Translations under genes and position numbers: made by a program
Part shown: piece by piece, positions 20,493 to 28,956 of the stretch
Position numbering within the stretch: position 1 is the first letter of the stretch
How the letters are laid out: each line of letters begins with the position of its first letter
From: Sporosarcina jiandibaonis
Lineage (GTDB): Bacteria; Bacillota; Bacilli; Bacillales_A; Planococcaceae
Assembly: GCF_013184495.1 (NCBI RefSeq)
Contig: NZ_JAAOIY010000010.1
Location: forward strand, 1-55,502
Direction of reading: 5' to 3'
DNA length: 55,502 nucleotides
The notes under the pieces: generated by a model
Told to the model about the DNA's origin: nothing
The model's input: the letters and a program-made list of their open reading frames with translations, nothing else
Database searches by the model: none

Positions 20493-21119
20493 TTATTGAC
20501 TGTTGTTCACAAGTTCTGCGATTAATTCCTCATCCAAACCACGTATCTCTACATCTGTTATGATACCATCCGGATTTATGATATACGTTGTCGGATAGGC
20601 CATGACTTGATATAGCTTCATCACATCACCAGCTTCATCCAATAAGATTGGAAAGGTTAGTTCGAGTTCGTCGACAAACCCCTGTACTTTTCCAATCTTG
20701 TCGCCTCCGCCTCTTTCCGTTTTCGTCATATTTACGGCAAGTATTTCTACATTCTCAGAATCCTTATTTTCCTCGTAGTAATTCTCCATGTACGGCATTT
20801 CAACCCTGCAAGGCGGGCACCAGGATGCCCAGAAATTAAGAATGACTGTCTTCCCTTTATAATCCGATAAACTTACAGTCTCGCCAGTTAATGTGGTCAG
20901 TTTAAAGTCCGGCGCTAACTTATTTTTATCAAGGCCAGACTCGGTATCTATATTTTCGTCTATTAGATCGCTTGGAAGATCTTCTATTAATCCGCTTGGG
21001 TACTCTTCTAGGTCATTTGAATGGTTTTTCGCACCAAAATTCATGTTTATCATGATAACAATCATAGAAACAATAATTAAAACTGAAATAACCATTCCGA
21101 TAACTCTAAATTTCCTCAT
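20493..21119 (-). CDS. Membrane-anchored thiol-disulfide oxidoreductase, TlpA/ResA-like
   Basis: Extracytoplasmic thioredoxin-fold protein of about 208 residues: one N-terminal membrane anchor (about 8-26), an acidic linker (about 35-65) and an AhpC/TSA-type domain with the active site NFWASWCPPCRVEMPYM (cysteines near 101 and 104) and the cis-proline segment AYPTTYIINPDG. Such proteins reduce apocytochrome c or act in cortex synthesis (StoA) in Bacillus; which applies here is unknown. The ATG at 21119 starts just after the rqcP stop; a TTG at 21128 is an alternative. Its place between rqcP and yabP is not part of the B. subtilis order. Confidence 0.88.
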   Translation of the reverse strand: MRKFRVIGMVISVLIIVSMIVIMINMNFGAKNHSNDLEEYPSGLIEDLPSDLIDENIDTESGLDKNKLAPDFKLTTLTGETVSLSDYKGKTVILNFWASWCPPCRVEMPYMENYYEENKDSENVEILAVNMTKTERGGGDKIGKVQGFVDELELTFPILLDEAGDVMKLYQVMAYPTTYIINPDGIITDVEIRGLDEELIAELVNNSQ

Positions 21120-21120
21120 A

Positions 21121-21378
21121 TTACTCAACTACCTTTTCCTCTAACAAAGTATACATTGACTCGGCTTCATCTTTTTTCGTCGTATTTTTAAGCATGTCGA
21201 CTTTTACAGTGACTATTTTTTGTCCGAAGCGAATAGCTACTTCATCGCCTTCTTTCAAGGTTGAGGATGCTTTCGCGACTTGACCGTTTATCTCGATTCT
21301 GCCTTGGTCGGCAACTTGTTTCGCCAATGTTCTTCGTCTGATTAACCGAGAAACCTTTAAAAATTTATCTATCCTCAT
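21121..21378 (-). CDS. rqcP: RqcP (YabO), S4-domain ribosome quality control factor
   Basis: Small RNA-binding protein of 85 residues, the Hsp15-like partner of RqcH in poly-alanine tailing of stalled 50S-peptide complexes. The S4 domain is plain: MRIDKFLKVSRLIRRRTLAKQVAD, then GRIEINGQVAK and LKEGDEVAIRFG. It overlaps the yabN end by 14 nt and lies directly before the inserted TlpA-like gene. Confidence 0.95.
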   Translation of the reverse strand: MRIDKFLKVSRLIRRRTLAKQVADQGRIEINGQVAKASSTLKEGDEVAIRFGQKIVTVKVDMLKNTTKKDEAESMYTLLEEKVVE

Positions 21379-22843
21379 TATTCTCTTCCCTCCTTTTTGC
21401 TAATTGCCAAAATGACTCAAGTTCATCTAATGTATAGTCGACAAAATTCCCCCGATCTTTTAGTACGCATTTTTCAACATAATTGAAACGAGATTTGAAT
21501 TTTTGATTTGCATGAATCATCGCTTCCTCTGGTGAGAGCTTTAAAAATCTAGCAAGGTTGACAAGCGTAAAAAGAACGTCTCCGAGTTCATCGGTTTGGC
21601 TACTTTTCGTTCCACTTTTTATTTCCGCACGGAACTCTTGCCATTCCTCTTCAAATTTTTCAATTGCTCCTTCAATATCCGGCCAATCAAATCCAACCTT
21701 TGCCGCTTCTTTTTGGTAATTCATTGACGTCAATAACGACGAAGAATAGCTATTTTGATTGTCTAACAATGATTCCGCCTGAGGCTTCTCCTGTTTTTTA
21801 ATTTCCTGCCAATTTTGAAGCACTTCTTCGGAGTCAATAACATTTTTATCGCCAAAAACATGCGGGTGGCGACGAATCATTTTCGAACCGATTGCTTGCA
21901 GGACGTCTTCCATCGAAAAATAGCCGTCGTCTTCTCCAATTTGCGCATGAAGAAAAACTTGTAGTAAAACATCGCCGAGTTCTTCAATGACGCCTTCATC
22001 GTCATCATTATTAATCGCTTCCAGAAGTTCATGCGCTTCTTCAATTAAATATTTCTTTAACGATTCATGAGTTTGTTCGCGATCCCATGGGCAACCGTCG
22101 GGAGCGCGCAGTTTTCTTATGATTTCCCTAAATGTCGACCATTCTTTCAGCCTTTTTTCCATTGCGTTTACAGGTGGCACATAAACCGTAGTTAAGTTGT
22201 CGATTTCAGTAACCCGGTCCAATTCAAACATAGGCACAGTTCTTAGTTTTTCGTTAACCGAACCTGCTGCTGTGACAATTGTTACCGGATGTTCGTAATC
22301 ATACTTCTCCATAAGTGATAGTTTTACTTCTGACGCGACGAAGGCATCATACACTTGACCAATTAGAATATGCTGCGTCATGTGTATGTCATCCCGTTCC
22401 ATATCCGTGCCGTCCAGCAGTTGAAACCCTTCAATCGGGTCAATTCGAAGCGACGCAAATATCGGGTCGAGAAAGCTGTTTCCTCCGGCAATATCGAGTT
22501 CGATAATGCCCTCTCGTTCTTTCTCCACAAGAAGCTGAATTGTTTTTTCCGCTACGAGCGGATGCCCTGGCACCACGTACGTTACCGGTTGTTCTGCACA
22601 TAGCATTAGAAGTTTTTCGACAATCTCTTCGTAGACAAGTTGAAAAGAATCATGCCTTTCATAAATTTCATCAAAGCTTGAAATCTCTATTCCTTCTTCT
22701 TTTAATTCCGCGATGGCGGGATGTTGGTCCGTACGCGCCACGATAAAACTTGCTTTCTTCAATTTCCGATAGGTTCCTAAAGATAGTTGATCAAGATCTC
22801 CGGCGCCGAGGCCGATTATTGTTAACTGGTGCACGTCATTCAC
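21365..22843 (-). CDS. yabN: YabN: tetrapyrrole-methylase-like / MazG pyrophosphohydrolase fusion
   Basis: A 492-residue two-part protein. The N-terminal half (about 6-220) has the methylase fold (IIGLGAGDLDQLSLGTYRKL, YVVPGHPLVAEKT). The C-terminal part has two MazG modules: LRAPDGCPWDREQTHESLKKYLIEEAHELLEAI with EELGDVLLQVFLHAQIG, then EFRAEIK...DELGDVLFTLVNLAR. MazG domains cleave nucleoside triphosphates to monophosphates, suggesting house-cleaning; the role of the methylase part is unknown. It overlaps yabM by 8 nt. Confidence 0.95.
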   Translation of the reverse strand: MNDVHQLTIIGLGAGDLDQLSLGTYRKLKKASFIVARTDQHPAIAELKEEGIEISSFDEIYERHDSFQLVYEEIVEKLLMLCAEQPVTYVVPGHPLVAEKTIQLLVEKEREGIIELDIAGGNSFLDPIFASLRIDPIEGFQLLDGTDMERDDIHMTQHILIGQVYDAFVASEVKLSLMEKYDYEHPVTIVTAAGSVNEKLRTVPMFELDRVTEIDNLTTVYVPPVNAMEKRLKEWSTFREIIRKLRAPDGCPWDREQTHESLKKYLIEEAHELLEAINNDDDEGVIEELGDVLLQVFLHAQIGEDDGYFSMEDVLQAIGSKMIRRHPHVFGDKNVIDSEEVLQNWQEIKKQEKPQAESLLDNQNSYSSSLLTSMNYQKEAAKVGFDWPDIEGAIEKFEEEWQEFRAEIKSGTKSSQTDELGDVLFTLVNLARFLKLSPEEAMIHANQKFKSRFNYVEKCVLKDRGNFVDYTLDELESFWQLAKRREENNEDR

Positions 22844-24431
22844 CTTTTCTTTTCGTAAGTAGTAATTGCATTGTAGCTAAACGCTTCCCGAACGGAAGCA
22901 GGTACCACTCTCTTTCACCCATTATACGCGATTTCATAACGATTAAGAGGAAAATGGCCGCGCCTGCTGCGACAGAGGTGAGGGCAATGACCGTCGAACT
23001 CAACCGACTCGGTAATCCGTCGAATATAAACCAATCCGCCAGGACCATCCAAGGTAGCACAACCACTATCATCAGCACAGTTGCGGCCATGACCCAACCG
23101 TAGAAACGAGTCTCAGCAAGCCGGATCGGCCAAACTTTTTTAAAATAAAGGACGAGCCCAAGTGTAATTACCGCAAAACCAATATTCCCAGCAATCGCTG
23201 CGCCCATAATTCCGTAAAATGGGATGAGGAGAAGGTTAGCAATAATTTTCATAATGAGTCCGCCGATTAGAAAAAGCGCAGGCACTTTGACCTTCCCTGC
23301 CCCTTGAAGCATCGCTGTCAACGGCAAAATAAGCGAGAGCCAAAATATTTGCAAGGCAAAAATGATTAGTGCTATCGACCCGGTCCGTGTCTCGAATAGC
23401 ATTTCATTCACAAACGGGAGAACCAGTGCCAATCCCGCGGCGGCTGCCCAACCAAATAAAAAAGCTGTTCGGAAAGTTAGGCGGATAAACGGCAACGCTC
23501 CTTTTCCCTCATTCTTCGTCGTATGATGTGCTATCAGCGGAACGATTGCTAACGACAGTGTCGAGGCTATCAGAATGCCCATTTGCACAAGGGGTTGCCC
23601 GCGATCATAAACCCCTTTCGTTTCCATTGCTGTTTCTTCCAATAAACCATTCGATAATAGAATTTGAAAGACTGTAAACGAATCGACGAGCTGAAATAAC
23701 AGCAAGATCAGCGAACTCGCGCTCACGCTTAAACTAATAACTGTTAATTTCTTCACGATTGGCCAAGGGGCAACTTGTTCTATAGGCCCTTTTAATGTTC
23801 TTTGGAAATAAAGAGCAAGAATAATGACACCCGCAAATTCCCCAACAACTGCGCCCCACATGGCGATTTCACCTGCTGTGTAGAGAGATGCTCCGGCTCG
23901 TACCGCAATCCATGTTCCAAGAAGGATCACAACGACACGGAAAGCCTGCTCCCCGACTCCGGATACAGCAACAGGCACCATCCGCCCTTCTGATTGAAAT
24001 GAGCCTTTTAGGACGGCTAGGGCCGGCATCAGCAGAACGATAAAAGCACCTGCTCGGAGTAAGGATACAAGCTCTGGATCACCCATGGAACGGGCGAAAA
24101 AAGGAGCGAATACAGTTAATACTATAAAAAAAGATAACGACAATAACAGTAAATAGATGAAAGCAATACGCATCATTGCTCTTGCTTGGCCGCGGCTGTC
24201 GCTTTCTGCTAGTAGTTTAGACACTGCGACCGCAAAACCGTACGATGTCCAGACGATAAAAATTCCGATAAACGGATAAACTTGTTGGTAAATGTAAAAC
24301 CCTTTGTCACCGACAAGATTTTGAAATGGAACCCTATAGACAGCGCCGAGCAACTTGACAATGATTGCCGATATCGTGAGAATCGATGCGCCTTTCATGA
24401 ACGTTTTCATATTCCAACTAGATGAAGACAT
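22836..24431 (-). CDS. yabM: MOP-superfamily flippase, SpoVB/YabM-like
   Basis: Polytopic membrane protein of 531 residues with about 14 hydrophobic segments, in the polysaccharide-biosynthesis (MurJ/SpoVB/Wzx) exporter superfamily. The N terminus (GASILTISAIIVKLLGAVYRVPFQNLVGDKGFYIYQQVYPF) is typical of the SpoVB branch. It probably moves a lipid-linked glycan across the membrane; substrate unknown. AAAGAGG lies 8 nt before the ATG. In B. subtilis the next gene upstream is spoVT; here the iron-uptake locus intervenes. Confidence 0.9.
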   Translation of the reverse strand: MSSSSWNMKTFMKGASILTISAIIVKLLGAVYRVPFQNLVGDKGFYIYQQVYPFIGIFIVWTSYGFAVAVSKLLAESDSRGQARAMMRIAFIYLLLLSLSFFIVLTVFAPFFARSMGDPELVSLLRAGAFIVLLMPALAVLKGSFQSEGRMVPVAVSGVGEQAFRVVVILLGTWIAVRAGASLYTAGEIAMWGAVVGEFAGVIILALYFQRTLKGPIEQVAPWPIVKKLTVISLSVSASSLILLLFQLVDSFTVFQILLSNGLLEETAMETKGVYDRGQPLVQMGILIASTLSLAIVPLIAHHTTKNEGKGALPFIRLTFRTAFLFGWAAAAGLALVLPFVNEMLFETRTGSIALIIFALQIFWLSLILPLTAMLQGAGKVKVPALFLIGGLIMKIIANLLLIPFYGIMGAAIAGNIGFAVITLGLVLYFKKVWPIRLAETRFYGWVMAATVLMIVVVLPWMVLADWFIFDGLPSRLSSTVIALTSVAAGAAIFLLIVMKSRIMGEREWYLLPFGKRLATMQLLLTKRKGE

Positions 24432-24660
24432 GCTCCGCGCCTCTTTCCTATGTAATGCATATAGTATATCATCATCCGGATTTGAAGAAATTCTTAAAGC
24501 GGAGCGTTAGCAGGTTTAAAAATCATTCTGATAAATAGGTTTATTATTTAGCAAATGCGGGAAATGTCAGTTAAGAAATGAATTTGGATTTACAAGCCAC
24601 GTAATGGGTTTATTCCTACTGTTTGTGACAAAATTATTACATTTACTAATTTGTCCATGG

Positions 24661-24689
24661 TTCGACATTTTTTTCATTAAAGATATTAT
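24661..24689 (+). promoter_or_regulatory. Candidate promoter of the Spo0E-like gene with Spo0A box
   Basis: TTCGAC (24661-24666), 17-nt spacer and TATTAT (24684-24689) fit a weak sigma-A promoter. TTCGACA at 24661-24667 is the reverse complement of the core Spo0A box TGTCGAA and overlaps the -35. The rest of the 345-nt gap 24432-24776 is AT-rich with nothing else I can name, apart from an inverted repeat GCTCCGC/GCGGAGC beside yabM. Confidence 0.45.
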
Positions 24690-24776
24690 AAGATGGAAAT
24701 TGCGTGTGTCAATATACAACTATTTCAATAAAATTCGAGATATGCTTAAAAAAATACAATGGAGGAAAGAGGAACT

Positions 24777-24932
24777 ATGAGCAAAACTGTTTTGTTAGAA
24801 CGAATAAAGTTAAAACAAAAGGATATGTATATGAAAGCCGAGAATCTCGGCTTTACGCACCCTAGCGTAATCAGATGCAGTCAAGAGTTGGACACTTTAC
24901 TAAACAGGTACCAAGGATTAAAAGCAATGTGA
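24777..24932 (+). CDS. Spo0E-like aspartyl-phosphate phosphatase (51 aa)
   Basis: A small gene of 51 codons preceded by GGAGGA 10 nt before the ATG. The product (starting MSKTVLLERIKLKQKDMYMK) contains SQELDTLLNRYQ (35-46), the SQELD signature of the Spo0E family, which dephosphorylates Spo0A-P and delays sporulation. The two-helix length (about 50 residues) fits YisI/YnzD-type members. Spo0A-P as the target is inferred from the family. It lies convergent with the siderophore permease, with a shared terminator between them. Confidence 0.9.
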   Translation: MSKTVLLERIKLKQKDMYMKAENLGFTHPSVIRCSQELDTLLNRYQGLKAM

Positions 24933-24958
24933 TTATGAAATTCTTCTTCAACACGAAA

Positions 24959-24993
24959 AGAGAGCCCATGATAATTATGCGGCTCTCTCTTCA
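24959..24993. terminator. Bidirectional terminator between the Spo0E-like gene and the permease
   Basis: An 8-bp perfect stem AGAGAGCC with GGCTCTCT (24959-24966 and 24981-24988), loop 14 nt. On the minus strand it is followed by TTTTC, on the plus strand by a poor TTCATTTCATTTT tract. Serves the convergent pair. Confidence 0.7.
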
Positions 24994-26955
24994 TTTCATT
25001 TTACGAAGCAAATACAGCAAATAAGGCGTGCCGATAAGTGCAACAATTAAACCGCTAGGAATGTCTTTCGGTGCAATGACAATTCGTCCGACAAAATCTG
25101 CTGTAACGAGCAGTAATCCGCCTAATAATCCAGAAACGACAATCAATGGCAGATGTCGGAATCCGACTAGCCTACGTGCGATATGCGGTGCAACGAGTCC
25201 AACAAAACCGATTGTTCCCACAATAGAAACAGCCGCCGTACTTATCGCGACACCGACAACCAATGCCCAAATACGAGTTGTTTTTACAGATAATCCAAGT
25301 CCTGATGCGACATCGTCACCGAAAGTCAACGTGTCTAAGCTGCGCGTCAAATAAATCGCAGGACCGATGAACAAAACAAATAACAGAAAGGCGAGTTGTA
25401 CATCGTCCCAACCTTTTGCATAGGTGCTCCCCGATAGCCAAACGAGTGCAGCTGCAACAGCGAGCTTTGCTTTCACAACAAACACTTGCGTAGCGGCCGA
25501 ACCGAACGCGGAAATCGCAATTCCCATTAATGCTACGAGCATCGGTTGAAAATTGTTCTTCCATGAAGTTCCTAAAATGATTCCGAGAGCGATAGCTGCT
25601 CCGACGACTGCCCCAAGTGGCATATAGTGGACCGGAAGTGCGGGAAATAACACCAGAAGCATCATCGCGCCCGCGCCGCCCATCGACGTGACCCCTAAAA
25701 TACTGGCATCCGCCAATGGATTCCGTAATACCCCTTGCAATAAAACACCCGCAACCGCGAGCATAACGCCAATAATAAACGCAGTTAACACACGTGGAAT
25801 ACGAAAATTCCAAACGACAGGCTTCAACCACTCAAATGTCCAAGCAGAACCGTTAAATGATAAAGCGAAAGACATTACAACTATTAGAAGCACAACAACA
25901 ACCGTTACAACAACTGGAAGTCTCACAGGCTTTAATGTGCCGCCCATTTGACGATCTCCTCGGCTATGCGTTTTCGCAGTTTTCCACGCTAAGTACAATA
26001 ACCAAGGTCCGCCAATCAACGCAGTCATAGCTCCGACCGGAACTTCTTGCCCTGGTTGAATCAAGCGTCCTAACACATCCGCGCCAATCAACATGACACT
26101 TCCCCACAAAAATGATTGCAGGAAAATTTGAAAGTGGCCGCGAACCCCGAGCATCCGAACGATATGCGGCGCCATCAAACCAACAAAGCCGATTGGACCG
26201 ACAACACTTACTGTTGCGGCTGCAAGTACTATCGCAACAGCCCATGCCAACAACTTAACAAAGCGGACATTTTGACCAAGTGACGACGCGATGTCCTCAC
26301 CGAGCGATAACGTGTCCATTGGCTTGGACAAAATTAACGACACGATGAAGAAAACCCCGATAATCGGCCCTGCAAATGATACGCCGTCCCAATTCAACTG
26401 AACAAGTGTCCCCGATCCCCATAAAAATAAACCGTTCGTCTGATTTTCAAATAATAACTGCAACGATCCGGTTAATGACGCAAACAATAACGAAATAATC
26501 ATTCCCGTTAGTGCAACGCGTACCGGTTCCATCTGTTTTCCCGCCAGGACCACTACAAGAACAGAGGACAATACAGCGCCCGCTAAAGCCACAATGAACG
26601 GAAAATTTCCAAGTACCGCCGGAAAGAAAATCATCGAAATTACTACGAAGAAATACGCGCCTGCATTTATGCCGAGCGTGCTTGCAGACGCTAACGGATT
26701 ATTCGTCAACGTCTGCAAGACAGCCCCAGCCACCGCGAGTGCTCCGCCCGCCAATAGCCCGATAACTAAGCGCGGGAGACGAAGAGAAAGGACTATATCT
26801 TGCACGCGTCCTTCTGTCAATACTTCTTTTACTAGTTGCGAAACTGTATAATCGGCTTGACCTTGGGTTAAATGAATAAAAGAGAGCGCAATCAACAGAA
26901 AAAAACCGACAATCATGATATAAAAGGATTTTTTTCCTCCTGCTGTTATGGTCAT
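24991..26955 (-). CDS. Fused siderophore ABC permease, FhuB-like (two FecCD domains)
   Basis: Inner-membrane permease for a ferric siderophore. The 654 residues are two FecCD units in tandem, each with about ten membrane segments. The unit signatures are repeated: LRLPRLVIGLLAGGALAVAGAVLQ and FRIPRVLTAFIIGVMLAVAGVLLQ at the start of each half, and GPIGFVGLMAPHIVR and GTIGFVGLVAPHIAR near each coupling loop. The length matches E. coli FhuB (about 660); most Firmicute systems use two separate permeases. Its ATG overlaps the stop of the binding-protein gene (TAATG). Substrate unknown. Confidence 0.93.
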   Translation of the reverse strand: MTITAGGKKSFYIMIVGFFLLIALSFIHLTQGQADYTVSQLVKEVLTEGRVQDIVLSLRLPRLVIGLLAGGALAVAGAVLQTLTNNPLASASTLGINAGAYFFVVISMIFFPAVLGNFPFIVALAGAVLSSVLVVVLAGKQMEPVRVALTGMIISLLFASLTGSLQLLFENQTNGLFLWGSGTLVQLNWDGVSFAGPIIGVFFIVSLILSKPMDTLSLGEDIASSLGQNVRFVKLLAWAVAIVLAAATVSVVGPIGFVGLMAPHIVRMLGVRGHFQIFLQSFLWGSVMLIGADVLGRLIQPGQEVPVGAMTALIGGPWLLYLAWKTAKTHSRGDRQMGGTLKPVRLPVVVTVVVVLLIVVMSFALSFNGSAWTFEWLKPVVWNFRIPRVLTAFIIGVMLAVAGVLLQGVLRNPLADASILGVTSMGGAGAMMLLVLFPALPVHYMPLGAVVGAAIALGIILGTSWKNNFQPMLVALMGIAISAFGSAATQVFVVKAKLAVAAALVWLSGSTYAKGWDDVQLAFLLFVLFIGPAIYLTRSLDTLTFGDDVASGLGLSVKTTRIWALVVGVAISTAAVSIVGTIGFVGLVAPHIARRLVGFRHLPLIVVSGLLGGLLLVTADFVGRIVIAPKDIPSGLIVALIGTPYLLYLLRKMK

Positions 26956-27941
26956 TATTTTGTTACCATTGAATCCACAACTTTATTCAACAGCGTTTCT
27001 GCTGATAGAGGGCCGCCGTATAACCAAGTATCTCCACCCAGGTTGAATAGGCGATCTTCCTTCACGAAGTTCAAATTTTTCCAAACTGCATTCTCTTTTA
27101 ATTGGTTTTCATAAATATTATCTTCCTCTTGTACAGTATATAAATAGTTCGCATCTTCGTACTTTGTTAACCCTTCAACGTTAAACGTGCTGGATCCGAA
27201 CATTTCATATTGATCGGGAACATGTATGTTTTTCAAGCCGATTTTCTCAACGATTTGCGAAGCCATTGAGTTCGGCGTCAACACTCGGATTTCCGGCGCT
27301 TGAGGGCCCGTATATGCATTCGTTAATAAAATATCTTTTGTCTTCAAATTCGCGTTTTCAATTTTCTCTCTTGCTTCTTCATATTTGGCGTCGAGGTCTG
27401 CTAATACTTTTTTTGCTTCATCAGTTTTATTGACTGCCTTTGCAATTTCATTAAATGTATCGATCATCTCTTGATAATGGTCTACACTTTCATCCTCGGG
27501 ATATGGATTGAAGATAACCGTCGGTGCAATTGCTTCTAATTCTTTGAGCATGTTTTCATGACGGAATTTCACGCCGATTATCAAATCCGGTTCAAGTGCG
27601 GCAATTGCTTCCAAGTTCGGTTCTTGGCGACCCCCGACATCTGTTACATCATCACTCAATTCGGCATCGATGTTCACCCAATTATGATACTCTTGAATGT
27701 CTGCAACTCCGACAGGCTGAATGCCAACCGCCAATAAATCCTCAACATACGTCCATTCTAGTGCAACAACCCTTTTTGCAGGCTGATCAAGTGTCACTTC
27801 ACCGTTAATATCCGTGACTGTCACACTTTCTTCTGCATTATCATTCGTTGATACTTTATCCCCTTCTTTTTTAGAAGAACAAGCGGCTAAAAGCACTGCT
27901 GCCAGCGCTAAGACCAGTAACGATTTCAATTTATGCTTCAT
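26955..27941 (-). CDS. Ferric siderophore-binding lipoprotein, FecB/FhuD-like
   Basis: Lipid-anchored receptor that feeds the permease. The 328-residue precursor has a signal peptide and lipobox LLAAC (Cys 21), a short polar linker, then a class III binding-protein fold: PAKRVVALEWTYVEDLLAVGIQPVGVAD, PNLEAIAALEPDLIIGVKF, IAPTVIFNPYP, and a C-terminal half after about 190. LEWTYVEDLLAVG is common in iron-citrate/hydroxamate-type receptors, but I cannot assign the ligand. GAGGAG is 8 nt before the ATG at 27941. Transcribed leftward with the permease from a Fur-boxed promoter. Confidence 0.93.
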   Translation of the reverse strand: MKHKLKSLLVLALAAVLLAACSSKKEGDKVSTNDNAEESVTVTDINGEVTLDQPAKRVVALEWTYVEDLLAVGIQPVGVADIQEYHNWVNIDAELSDDVTDVGGRQEPNLEAIAALEPDLIIGVKFRHENMLKELEAIAPTVIFNPYPEDESVDHYQEMIDTFNEIAKAVNKTDEAKKVLADLDAKYEEAREKIENANLKTKDILLTNAYTGPQAPEIRVLTPNSMASQIVEKIGLKNIHVPDQYEMFGSSTFNVEGLTKYEDANYLYTVQEEDNIYENQLKENAVWKNLNFVKEDRLFNLGGDTWLYGGPLSAETLLNKVVDSMVTK

Positions 27942-27968
27942 ATCAAACACTCCTCTATTTAACATCGG

Positions 27969-27983
27969 TGATAATCATTATCA
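27969..27983. promoter_or_regulatory. Fur box 1
   Basis: TGATAATCATTATCA is a perfect match to the Bacillus 7-1-7 Fur consensus TGATAATNATTATCA. It lies just downstream of the leftward -10 (TACACT, 27995-27990), so Fur binding would block the binding-protein/permease operon when iron is plentiful. Confidence 0.93.
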
Positions 27984-27989
27984 ATTAGT

Positions 27990-28019
27990 AGTGTAAACTT
28001 TTTTTGGTATGTTTGTAAA
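27990..28019 (-). promoter_or_regulatory. Candidate promoter of the leftward iron operon
   Basis: Minus-strand TTTACA (28019-28014), 18-nt spacer, TACACT (27995-27990), about 50 nt before the lipoprotein ATG and directly abutting Fur box 1. Confidence 0.6.
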
Positions 28020-28036
28020 GTTTAATTTGAAATTAA

Positions 28037-28051
28037 TGATTATCATTCTCA
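28037..28051. promoter_or_regulatory. Fur box 2
   Basis: TGATTATCATTCTCA matches the 7-1-7 Fur consensus with two mismatches (equivalently TGAGAATGATAATCA on the minus strand). A further degenerate half-site pair TGATATG/CTTATCA follows at 28066-28079. These lie in the promoter region of the rightward ATPase/reductase genes, though I could not fix that promoter with confidence. Confidence 0.85.
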
Positions 28052-28131
28052 ATTGGGTGAGAATATGATATGCTTATCATTAATTGAAAATAAAATTCGG
28101 TAAGATTTACTATAGATATGGAGGCATTCCT

Positions 28132-28956
28132 ATGCACACTTCAATAAAAACTGATAATCTATCGATCGGTTATCAAGATCATCTGCTCTTCGAAAATTTG
28201 AACTTGTCGATTCCGCGGGGCGAAATTACTGTCTTCGTCGGAAGTAACGGGTGCGGTAAATCAACACTGCTCCGTTCGATTGCCCGACTTTTGAAACCCG
28301 CAGACGGATCTGTTTTGCTGGAGGGAAAGGATATTCACTCGATGTCCTCTCGAAATGTCGCTAAAAAGATGGGAATTCTTCCGCAAGGTCCCGTGTCGCC
28401 GGAAGGGCTAACTGTCCATGATCTCGTGAAACAAGGGCGTTACCCGCATCAATCATGGCTGACGAGATGGACTGACGAAGACACGAAAAAAACGGAAGCC
28501 GCAATGGCAGCAACCCGAATTAGTGATCTTCGGGACCAAGCGCTTGACACGTTATCGGGCGGCCAACGTCAGCGTGCATGGATTGCGATGACACTTGCTC
28601 AAGACACCGATGTCATTCTATTGGATGAACCAACAACTTACCTCGACATGACCCATCAGATTGAAATATTAGATTTGCTGTTCGAGTTGAATGAACAAAA
28701 AAACCGAACAATTGTCATGGTATTGCATGATTTGAATTTAGCTTCTCGGTATGCGCATAATATCGTTGCCATAAAAGATGGCGGCGTGTACGCACAAGGA
28801 AAACCTGAAGATATCATTAGTTGTGATTTAGTGCGTGCTGTTTTCGGGATGGAGTGCCAAGTTTCGACTGATCCTCTCTTTGGTACACCGCATTGCGTTC
28901 CTTATGGTCGCGGTCGTTGCATCGTACCCGAACTAAGGAAAATCGCAGGTGCTTAA
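28132..28956 (+). CDS. Siderophore ABC transporter ATPase, FecE/FhuC-like
   Basis: Cytoplasmic ATPase that powers the fused permease. The 274 residues show Walker A VGSNGCGKSTLL (about 37-48), Q-loop GILPQGP, signature LSGGQRQRAWIAM, Walker B VILLDEPTTYLDM, and H-loop VMVLHDLNLA. GRYPHQSWLTRW before the signature is typical of iron-siderophore ATPases. GGAGG sits 7 nt before the ATG at 28132. The C-terminal ~30 residues (cysteine-containing FGTPHCVPYGRGRC) extend beyond the core. Divergent from its own binding protein and permease, with Fur boxes between. Confidence 0.95.
   Translation: MHTSIKTDNLSIGYQDHLLFENLNLSIPRGEITVFVGSNGCGKSTLLRSIARLLKPADGSVLLEGKDIHSMSSRNVAKKMGILPQGPVSPEGLTVHDLVKQGRYPHQSWLTRWTDEDTKKTEAAMAATRISDLRDQALDTLSGGQRQRAWIAMTLAQDTDVILLDEPTTYLDMTHQIEILDLLFELNEQKNRTIVMVLHDLNLASRYAHNIVAIKDGGVYAQGKPEDIISCDLVRAVFGMECQVSTDPLFGTPHCVPYGRGRCIVPELRKIAGA

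Noticed and set aside
24433..24506. GCTCCGC/GCGGAGC inverted repeat as an attenuator of yabM
   Set aside because: One arm would lie upstream of the only plausible -10 (TATACT), so it would not be in the transcript.
25316..25831. 171-codon frame inside the siderophore permease
   Set aside because: Same-strand shadow of a GC-rich membrane protein gene; no start site and no family features, while the permease frame shows clear FecCD signatures.
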